Positions 57,374-64,000 of a stretch of 64,000 nucleotides of DNA are shown here, piece after piece. Numbering within the stretch: the first letter of the stretch is position 1; every line of letters starts with the position of its first letter. Under the pieces are notes generated by a model, which saw nothing but the letters and a program-made list of their open reading frames with translations, was not told the DNA's origin and made no database searches. This DNA is from JAXDMK01 sp963790325 (GTDB lineage Bacteria; Actinomycetota; Acidimicrobiia; Acidimicrobiales; AC-14), in NCBI GenBank assembly GCA_963790325.1, contig CAWBNY010000003.1, forward strand, positions 682,001 to 746,000, read 5' to 3'. Both the position numbers and the translations under genes were made by a program.

Positions 57374-60310
57374 GTGATCGACCTCGGCATCCTCGGTCCC
57401 CTGCGGGTCCGGGCTGGCGGCGCCGACGTGAGGATCACCGGTCGGCGGGAGCGTTGCGTGCTGGCCGTGCTGGCGCTGCATGCCGGCCAGGTCGTGTCCA
57501 CCCCCACCCTGTTCGACCATCTGTGGGGCGACGATCCGCCCCGAACGGCCAACAAGTCGCTCCAGACGGCAGTGGCCAACCTTCGGCGGATCCTCGGCGA
57601 GTCCGCGGATGGCTGGCTCGAGACGTCGGGCGCCGGCTACCGCCTCAACATCCCTCACGACAGGATCGACCTCCTGGTGTTCGAGCGTCAGGTGGCCGCC
57701 GGTCGTAGGGCGCTGGGCGCAGGGGCGCCGGCGATCGCCCTCGAGCACCTGAACGACGGGCTCGCCCGGTGGAGGGGCGACACACCCGCCGACCTCGGCG
57801 ACGGGCTGGTGGCCGACATCGAATCGAACCGGCTGGTCGAGCTACGGCTCGACGCGGTTGCCGATCGAGCCGACGCCGAGCTGCAGGGTGGCCATCCCCA
57901 GAGGGTCATCCCCGAGCTCGGCGCCCTGTGCCACACCTGGCCCCTTCGCGAGCGGTTCCACGAGCTTCTCATGGTGGCCCTCTACCGGGCCGGGCGCCAG
58001 AGCGACGCCCTGGCCGCGTACCAACGCCTCCGGACGGGCCTCGTCGACCAGGGCCTCGAGCCCGGGGACACGGCGCGCGACCTGGAGCGCCGCATCCTCG
58101 ACCACGACCCCTCTCTCGACCGGGTGACCGGCGGCCCGAGGTCCGAGGCTCCGGGAACCTCATCGCCCCTCAGCACCCCCCTCATAGGCCGCGACGAGGT
58201 GCTCCGGGAGATCGGCGAGGTGCTCCGCACCCGGCGCCTGGTCACCCTGGTGGGCCCCGGGGGCGTCGGCAAGACCGCCATCGCCGCCCACCTGGCGGCC
58301 CGCCCCGGCGACCGGGAGGCGGTCTGGTGCAGCCTCGGCACGGTCTTCGACGCCGAGCGCCTCCTCCCGGCCGTCGCCACCGCCTTGGCGGTCGACCAGC
58401 GGGTTGGCGTCACCATGGCCGAAGCCGTGCGCGACCGGCTCCGGCTCCGCCCGACGCTGCTGGTGATCGACAACTGCGAGCACCTGCTCGACCCGATCGC
58501 GGAGTTCGTGGGCATGCTGACGAGGGCCTGTGACCAGCTCGTCGTCCTGGCGACCAGCCGGGAGCGCCTCTCGATCCCGGGCGAGACCGTCTGGTCGGTC
58601 GACGGGCTGGGCCTGCCACCGACCGACGATCGGGTCGAGGAGAGTGCGTCTGGAAGGCTGTTCCTGGAGCGGGCGACGCAGAGCGATCCCCTCTTCGTCG
58701 CCAACGCCTCCGCCATGGCGAGCATCGCCGCCATCTGTCGCGGCCTGGACGGGTTGCCCCTCGCCCTGGAGCTGGCTGCGGCCCGAGTGCGCGCCCTTCC
58801 GCCCTCCGAGATCGCCAAGCGACTCGACGACCGCTTCGAGCTGTTCGCCGGGAAGCGCCGGGGCGGTGACGAGCGGCATCGCAGCCTGCGCGCCACCGTG
58901 GCCTGGTCGTACGATCTCCTGGCGGAGCGAGAGCGGCGCCTCTTCCGTCGCCTCGGCACCTTCGCCGGCGCCTTCACCATCGACGCGGCGGAGGCCGTCG
59001 GCGCGCTCGACGACCTCGACCCGGCCGAGATCCCCGCCCTCCTCGCCGACCTGGTCGACAAGTCGATGGTGACCGTGGATCGCTATCCGACGGCCTGGCA
59101 CTACCGGCTGCTGGAGACGCTGCGGGCGTTCGCGCGCGAGGAGCTGGACGGCGTCGGCGAGCGTCGGGCAGTCGACCTCGCCAACCTGGCGTTCCACCGG
59201 GACCTGGTCTGCCGGCTGGGAACGGCCGTCACCGGCCCGGCCGAAGCCGACGCGGTGGCGGGCCTCGAGGCCTCCTTCGACAACATCCGCCAGGCCGTCG
59301 CCCTCGCCCAGCGGGGCGACGACGCCGACACCCTGGGGCAGCTGGTTGCGGGGCTGTTCGCCTACCTGCACTTCCGCCCCCGGTGGGAGGCCAGCGCCTG
59401 GGCCGAGGAGACACTCGAGATGTTCGCCCGGGTACCGCCGACGGATTCCCGGTGGCGGACCGTGGTGGCGGCCACGGCGGGGTGGGGACGCTGGTTCGCC
59501 GGTGACCTGGAGCGGGCGCATGCGATCGTCGAGGAATGTCTTTCTGTCGCCGAGGCGGACGATCCAGGCCTGCCGGACGTTCTGGCCGTCCAGGCCGTGG
59601 TGCGCATGTACCGCCAGGACCGGCGGGCCTTCGACAGCGCCTCCGGCGCCCTGACCCGGGCTGTCGGCGACCACAAGCGCTGGCTGGCGGCGTACCTGTC
59701 GGGCCAGATCGCCATCATGCACGCCTACGCCGGTGAGGCCGAGGCGGCAGCCCCCCACCTGGAGCACCAGGCCCGCCTCGTCGGCGAGGTCGACAACCAC
59801 TCCACTCTCGCGTGGTGGCTGTACTGCCGGGCCGAGGTGAGCGGCGAAGCGAACCCGACCCGGACGATCGGCCTCGCCCGCCGGGGCATCGAAGCGGCGG
59901 TGGCGGCCCGAAGCGGGCTGCTCGAGAACATCACCCGCATCACCGCGATCACCGTGGAGGCTCGCCACGGCGACGTGTGGCGTACCCTCGACGAGTTCGC
60001 CCTGCTCATCGATCGCTTCCGGCGTAGCGGGGCGTGGACGCACCTGATGGTGGTCGTCTGGAACCTCATCGAAGCCCTCCACAAGCTCGAGGCGCACCGG
60101 CCGGCCGCCGTCCTGCTGCACGTGGCGCCCACCGGGGCACCGGCTCCTTACGGCGATCAGCTGGCCCGGCTCGACCGGATTCGCACCGGCCTCGCCGACA
60201 CCATGCCGGCCGACGCGTTCGCCCAAGCCGCACTGGCCGGTGGCGGCTTGACACGGGAGCAGACCGCCGAGTACGCCCTAGCCGCTTTGGCCGACCTCAA
60301 AGCGGGGTGA
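57374..60310 (+). CDS. SARP/AfsR-like regulator with NB-ARC ATPase
   Basis: A 978-residue regulator. Residues 1-95 are an OmpR-type winged helix (LGILGPLRVRAGG, LWGDDPPRTANKSLQTAVAN), residues 100-245 a bacterial transcriptional activator domain (RERFHELLMVALYRAGRQSD), and residues about 265-600 an NB-ARC/AAA ATPase with Walker A GPGGVGKT (near 294) and LLVIDNCEHLLD. The C-terminal 370 residues are TPR-like helices. No LuxR HTH is seen at the end. SARPs switch on secondary-metabolite clusters, but none is visible here. Confidence 0.9.
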   Translation: MIDLGILGPLRVRAGGADVRITGRRERCVLAVLALHAGQVVSTPTLFDHLWGDDPPRTANKSLQTAVANLRRILGESADGWLETSGAGYRLNIPHDRIDLLVFERQVAAGRRALGAGAPAIALEHLNDGLARWRGDTPADLGDGLVADIESNRLVELRLDAVADRADAELQGGHPQRVIPELGALCHTWPLRERFHELLMVALYRAGRQSDALAAYQRLRTGLVDQGLEPGDTARDLERRILDHDPSLDRVTGGPRSEAPGTSSPLSTPLIGRDEVLREIGEVLRTRRLVTLVGPGGVGKTAIAAHLAARPGDREAVWCSLGTVFDAERLLPAVATALAVDQRVGVTMAEAVRDRLRLRPTLLVIDNCEHLLDPIAEFVGMLTRACDQLVVLATSRERLSIPGETVWSVDGLGLPPTDDRVEESASGRLFLERATQSDPLFVANASAMASIAAICRGLDGLPLALELAAARVRALPPSEIAKRLDDRFELFAGKRRGGDERHRSLRATVAWSYDLLAERERRLFRRLGTFAGAFTIDAAEAVGALDDLDPAEIPALLADLVDKSMVTVDRYPTAWHYRLLETLRAFAREELDGVGERRAVDLANLAFHRDLVCRLGTAVTGPAEADAVAGLEASFDNIRQAVALAQRGDDADTLGQLVAGLFAYLHFRPRWEASAWAEETLEMFARVPPTDSRWRTVVAATAGWGRWFAGDLERAHAIVEECLSVAEADDPGLPDVLAVQAVVRMYRQDRRAFDSASGALTRAVGDHKRWLAAYLSGQIAIMHAYAGEAEAAAPHLEHQARLVGEVDNHSTLAWWLYCRAEVSGEANPTRTIGLARRGIEAAVAARSGLLENITRITAITVEARHGDVWRTLDEFALLIDRFRRSGAWTHLMVVVWNLIEALHKLEAHRPAAVLLHVAPTGAPAPYGDQLARLDRIRTGLADTMPADAFAQAALAGGGLTREQTAEYALAALADLKAG

Positions 60311-60534
60311 TCGGCCCGCTCCCGTCGATCGCGCGCCGGAGGTGCTACGGGGACCGGAAGCGGCGATGGATCGGATCTCCAGTTCGAGCCTGACATCTTT
60401 CGTTCGGCCACGCTGGCTCCCCTGACAGTCCGTCGGATCGGGGCGCGCTCACGGTGCCCCCGCGCCCCGTCCGAAGCGGCGCGCCTCAAACTCCTAGATG
60501 GAAGAGGCCCGCGCCGGGTGAGCCCCGCCACACC

Positions 60535-60942
60535 TCAGCCCGAGACGTTCGGCCCGGCTCGTTCGATGGTGACCCGGACCACCAGGCGGCGCTCGCGCTC
60601 CATGGCGGCGCGGTAGTCGTCCCAATCGGGGTGTTCGCCGGAGACGCTGCGGTAGTACTCGACGAGGGGCTCCATGGCCTCGGGGAGCGACAGGGTGTCG
60701 GCGCTGCCGTCGACCTGCACCCACTCCCACGAGTTGGCCTTGGTGACCAGCACCGACACCCTCGGGTCGCGGCGGAGGTTCTTGACCTTGTAGGCGGTCT
60801 CCCGGCTGCTGATGACCACCCTGCCCCCGTCGTCGACGGTGGCGGCCACCGGCGACATCTGCGGGCGGCCGTCGGCCCGGAACGTGCAGAGGACGGCCGA
60901 GTGGTTGGTGCGGATGAACTCCGCAGCCTGTTCGATGTCCAT
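60535..60942 (-). CDS. PPOX-class (split-barrel FMN/F420) oxidoreductase
   Basis: A 135-residue split-barrel protein: EQAAEFIRTNHSAVLCTFRA, DGRPQMSPVAATVDD, YKVKNLRRDPRVSVLV. Actinobacterial members bind FMN or F420; the sequence alone does not decide. The ATG at 60942 is 5 nt after the stop of the dehydrogenase gene, so they form one operon. Confidence 0.87.
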   Translation of the reverse strand: MDIEQAAEFIRTNHSAVLCTFRADGRPQMSPVAATVDDGGRVVISSRETAYKVKNLRRDPRVSVLVTKANSWEWVQVDGSADTLSLPEAMEPLVEYYRSVSGEHPDWDDYRAAMERERRLVVRVTIERAGPNVSG

Positions 60943-60947
60943 GTCGA

Positions 60948-61814
60948 TCAGCCTTTCACGGGACGGTTTCGGGCCCGGGCGGTGACGGCGGAGTAGTCGT
61001 AAGGGCCCAGACCCTCGGAGTCGGAGAGCTCGAACCAGGCCCGGGCAGCCATGGCCAGAGGCAGCTGCAGGCCTGCGTTCTGAGCCGTCCCGGTGACCAG
61101 GCGCAGGTCCTTGGCGGCCAGGGACAGCTTGAAGTTGGGGGGAAACCGGCCCGACTCGATGAGATCCCGCTTGCTGCGGACCGTGACGCCGATGGGCGAC
61201 TCGGCCAGGATGTCGAGCACCGTCGACTGGTCGAGGGCGAAGGCGTCGGCCAGGGTCAGGGCCTCGGCCAGGCCCGACATGAGCGCCCCCAGGGTGGAGT
61301 TGGCGACCAGCTTCATGGCTGCCCCCGACCCCGGCGGACCCATGTGGATGGGGCGGCCGAACGCCTCCAGCACCGGGCTCCATCGTTCGAACAGCTCCGG
61401 CTCCGCCCCGACGAAGATCTTGAGCGTCCCCCGCGTGGCCTGGGGGATGCTGCCCAGCACCGGGGCGTCGATCACGACCAGGTCGTCGGGGACTCGCTCG
61501 GTCAGGAGGCGGATCATGTCGGGGCCTACCGTCGACATGTCGATCAGGGTGTGGCCGCCGCCCCCCTCGACCAGCCCGCCCGGTCCGAACACCACCTGCT
61601 CCAGCGCTTCCGGGGTGGAGAGCATGGTGAACACCGCCTCCGCCTCCCGGGCCGCCTTCGCCGGGCTGTCGACCAGGCGGGCACCCCGCTCGAGGAGCGA
61701 CGCGGCCTTGGCCGGCGTGCGGTTCCACACCACGAGGTCGTGGCCGGCGTCGAGCAGGCGGGCGGCCATGGGCAGGCCCATCTGGCCGAGGCCGACGAAG
61801 GCGAGGGTTGTCAT
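60948..61814 (-). CDS. NAD(P)-dependent beta-hydroxyacid dehydrogenase family protein
   Basis: A 288-residue dehydrogenase with the Rossmann motif FVGLGQMGLPMAARLLDAGH, the family's SP-like segment APVLGSIPQATRGTL and the catalytic Lys in AAMKLVANSTLG. The C-terminal helical domain reads NFKLSLAAKDLRL. It could be a 3-hydroxyisobutyrate dehydrogenase or a glyoxylate/succinic semialdehyde reductase. It is followed by the PPOX-fold gene. Confidence 0.9.
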   Translation of the reverse strand: MTTLAFVGLGQMGLPMAARLLDAGHDLVVWNRTPAKAASLLERGARLVDSPAKAAREAEAVFTMLSTPEALEQVVFGPGGLVEGGGGHTLIDMSTVGPDMIRLLTERVPDDLVVIDAPVLGSIPQATRGTLKIFVGAEPELFERWSPVLEAFGRPIHMGPPGSGAAMKLVANSTLGALMSGLAEALTLADAFALDQSTVLDILAESPIGVTVRSKRDLIESGRFPPNFKLSLAAKDLRLVTGTAQNAGLQLPLAMAARAWFELSDSEGLGPYDYSAVTARARNRPVKG

Positions 61815-61843
61815 GCCCCCGTTCTACTCGCCCTCGGCGACCT

Positions 61844-64000
61844 TCAGATCCGGGACAGCTCCACCAGGACGGCCCGCTCGATCTCCCGGGCGTGGGCGTC
61901 GTCGACCACCTTGGACCCGTTGGCGTCGGCCACGTAGAAGCTGTCGACCACCTCGTGGCCGAGGGTGGCCACCTTGGCGTGGCGGATGTCGAGGTGGAGG
62001 TCGGCCAGCGCCCGGGTGATGCGGTAGAGCGTTCCCACCCGGTCGGGGGCCCGCACCTCGACCACCGTGGCCGACGCCGACGCCCGGTTGTCGACGGTGA
62101 CCGACGTGCGGGCGGGCACCGCCGACACCGATCCCGGTGGCCGGGGACGATCGGCGTAGCGGCGGGCCCGGTCGGCCACGCTCGCCTCCAGCGACAGCCG
62201 CCCCTCCAGGACCTTGCGCAGGTCGGCCTCGACCTCGGACCAGTCGGGCGGGGTGCCGAAGACGGGCTGGACGTGGAACTCCTCCAGCGCCAGCCCATCG
62301 TCCCCCGACCACGCCCGGGCACTGAGGACGTCGAGGCCGTGGAGGGTGAGGGTGCCGGCCACCTTGGAGAAGAGCCCGGGCCGGTCGGGGGCGGCGACGG
62401 TGACGTTGGACCCGTCGCCCCGCACCACGACCTCGCCCCCGTCGCGGGCCTGGCTCACCAGGTCGAGGTGGCCGGCCGTGGGAAAGGAGCTCGACCCGGC
62501 CCCGGCCGGGCTGGGCGCACCGGTGAGCATGGCCACCGAGTTGGCCACCAGGTCGGTGACCAGGCCCGACTTCCAGGGGCTCCAGGCGGCGGGGCCGGTG
62601 GCGAGGGAGTCGGCCTCGGTCAGCGCGTGGAGCAGCAGCACCGTGCCCGGGTCGCCCAGGGCGGTGGCCACCGTGGCCGACGTGGCCGGATCGTCGACGT
62701 CGCGGCGGGTGGCCAGGTCGGCCAGCAGCAGGTGATGGCGGACGAGGGCGACCAGGACATCGACGTCGGCCGGCGGGAACCCCATCCGGGCCGCCACCCT
62801 TCCCACGACCTCCACGCCGGTCGCGCTGTGGTCGTCGCCCAGCTCGGGGACGAACCCCTTCCCCAGGTCGTGCAACCAGGTGCCGACCAGGAGGAGGTCG
62901 GGCCGGGACACCCGCCCGACGAGAGCGGCTGCCCCCGCCGCCGCCTCGCACAGGTGCCGGTCGACGGTGAAGCGGTGGTAGGCGTTGCGCTGCGGCTTGG
63001 ACGATACCTTCGACCACTCCGGCAGCAGCCGGGAGAGCAGGCCCTTCTGGTCGAGCGCCTCCAGCACCGGGATGGCAGGCCGCCCCGCGCCCAGCAGCGC
63101 CACCAGCGCGCCCCGGGCCTCGTCCGGCCACGGGTCGCCGGGGCCGACCGCGTCCGCCGCCAGCCGGTCGAGGGCCTTCCGGCTGAGGGCCGTGGCCGCG
63201 GTGGCGGCGGCGGCCGCCGCCCGCAGGACCAGGCTCGGGTCCCGGGCGGGATCGGCGTCGGCGCCGAGCTCGACCCGTCCGTCGCGCAGGACCAGACCGG
63301 GGCCGAGGTTCCGGTCCCGGGCCGCCATGCGGCCGATGGGACCCCGCAGCGACGAGCGGATGCGGTCCCAGGTGTCATCGCTGGTCCAGGCCACGGTGCG
63401 GGCGGCGGTCGCCACCCGAGCCATGAGGACGTCGGCGTCGGCGTCGCCCAGCGCCGCCGCCACACCATCCTGGTCCTGGAGCAGAAGCCGGTCGGGGGCC
63501 TTGCCCGTCCGCCGGTGGAGCTCCACCCGCACCGCCAGGAGCAGGTCGTAGGCCGCGTTCAGGGACTGGTGGTCGTCGTGGAGGAGGATGCGCCGGGCCG
63601 CCTCCGCCCACCGCAGGGAGTGGACGTCGCGCAGCCCACCCCGGCCGTCCTTGAGGTCGGGCTCGAGCAGGAAGGCGACCTCCCCCGACCGGGCGTGGCG
63701 GGCGTCGACCGACTCCCCCAGCACGTCCAGCCACCGGCCGGCCTTGCCCCGCCAGGCCGCCACCGCCCGGTCGCGGAGGTCGTCGGCGATGGCGGCGTCG
63801 CCGGCGAGGAGCCGGCAGTCGAGGAGGGACGTGGCCGTGTCGAGGGAGTCGTGGGCGAGGGTGAGGGCCTCCTTCACCGAACGGACGCCGTGACCCAGCT
63901 TGAGTCCGGCGTCCCACAACGGGTACCAGACCTGGTCGGCCAGAGCCTTGACCTGGCCCAGGTCACGGTCCTTGCGGGTGTGGATCAGCAGGACGTCGAG
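61844..64000 (-). CDS. glnD: Bifunctional uridylyltransferase/uridylyl-removing enzyme GlnD (5' end beyond the window)
   Basis: The open frame reaches the window edge, reading LDVLLIHTRKDRDLGQ, then YPLWDAGLKLGHGVR, typical of the GlnD nucleotidyltransferase domain; its GSxxRxE motif lies outside. The linker has PDLKDGRGGLRDVHSLRW. The HD domain shows TWLHDLGKG, and two C-terminal ACT domains begin VTVAAPDRPGLFSKVAG and VVEVRAPDRVGTLYRIT. It modifies PII in response to glutamine. 719 codons are visible. Confidence 0.94.
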   Translation of the reverse strand, partial: LDVLLIHTRKDRDLGQVKALADQVWYPLWDAGLKLGHGVRSVKEALTLAHDSLDTATSLLDCRLLAGDAAIADDLRDRAVAAWRGKAGRWLDVLGESVDARHARSGEVAFLLEPDLKDGRGGLRDVHSLRWAEAARRILLHDDHQSLNAAYDLLLAVRVELHRRTGKAPDRLLLQDQDGVAAALGDADADVLMARVATAARTVAWTSDDTWDRIRSSLRGPIGRMAARDRNLGPGLVLRDGRVELGADADPARDPSLVLRAAAAAATAATALSRKALDRLAADAVGPGDPWPDEARGALVALLGAGRPAIPVLEALDQKGLLSRLLPEWSKVSSKPQRNAYHRFTVDRHLCEAAAGAAALVGRVSRPDLLLVGTWLHDLGKGFVPELGDDHSATGVEVVGRVAARMGFPPADVDVLVALVRHHLLLADLATRRDVDDPATSATVATALGDPGTVLLLHALTEADSLATGPAAWSPWKSGLVTDLVANSVAMLTGAPSPAGAGSSSFPTAGHLDLVSQARDGGEVVVRGDGSNVTVAAPDRPGLFSKVAGTLTLHGLDVLSARAWSGDDGLALEEFHVQPVFGTPPDWSEVEADLRKVLEGRLSLEASVADRARRYADRPRPPGSVSAVPARTSVTVDNRASASATVVEVRAPDRVGTLYRITRALADLHLDIRHAKVATLGHEVVDSFYVADANGSKVVDDAHAREIERAVLVELSRI

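Overview
This is a very GC-rich chromosomal window from an actinobacterium. Three things point there: a mycothiol S-conjugate amidase (Mca) homologue, the actinobacterial DUF2469 protein, and gene orders typical of the phylum. I infer a lineage near the Acidimicrobiia, but no rRNA is present to confirm it. I see no tRNA, rRNA, CRISPR array, insertion sequence or prophage, and no gene-free stretch longer than about 300 bases.

Region 1 (1-11.1 kb) holds an S9 peptidase convergent with a long leftward core operon, rimP-nusA-rnpM-infB-DUF503-rbfA-nrnA-truB-ribF. The operon leader carries a perfect GC hairpin followed by TTTT on the operon strand, which looks like an attenuator. nusA has an apparent one-base deletion in a C run.

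Region 2 (11.2-14.2 kb) is a rightward accessory island: a short PadR-like regulator with palindromic operators, an ECF sigma factor, and a coupled cysteine-repeat membrane protein. A leftward Uma2-type gene follows.

Region 3 (14.3-34.5 kb) is nearly all leftward and mostly core: ispG, rseP, dxr, cdsA, frr, pyrH, tsf, rpsB, a PQQ-propeller lipoprotein, an exported M23-like/lipase fusion, whiG-type sigma, xerC, dprA, comM, yraN, DUF2469, lepB, rplS and trmD. A rightward small membrane protein plus rpiB pair interrupts it. Many neighbours overlap by 4 nt (ATGA, GTGA), and two junctions are CTGA, implying CTG starts.

Region 4 (34.6-45.5 kb) is accessory. It holds an exported Gly/Ser/Asn/Thr repeat protein, an Fbp-type iron ABC transporter with a palindrome upstream, DUF72, an NTF2-like protein, an alpha/beta hydrolase, a RecB-type Fe-S nuclease, a PAP2 phosphatase, two tiny conserved-looking proteins, a thermonuclease lipoprotein and a ChbG/YdjC deacetylase.

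Region 5 (45.5-50.4 kb) is the most interesting. An ECF sigma/RskA-like anti-sigma pair is divergent from an exported cupredoxin followed by four different ferritin-like proteins, three of them with twin-arginine-type leaders. The divergent promoter region carries SigK-like -35/-10 elements. This looks like a sigma-controlled extracytoplasmic metal or redox module.

Region 6 (50.4-64 kb) holds an SCP2 protein, mca, a NadR-like P-loop protein, CorA, a second cupredoxin, a PhoU/TrkA_C tandem protein with an MgtE-like permease, an EthD protein, a 978-residue SARP/NB-ARC regulator, a PPOX-fold protein, a beta-hydroxyacid dehydrogenase and the 3' part of glnD, which runs off the window edge.
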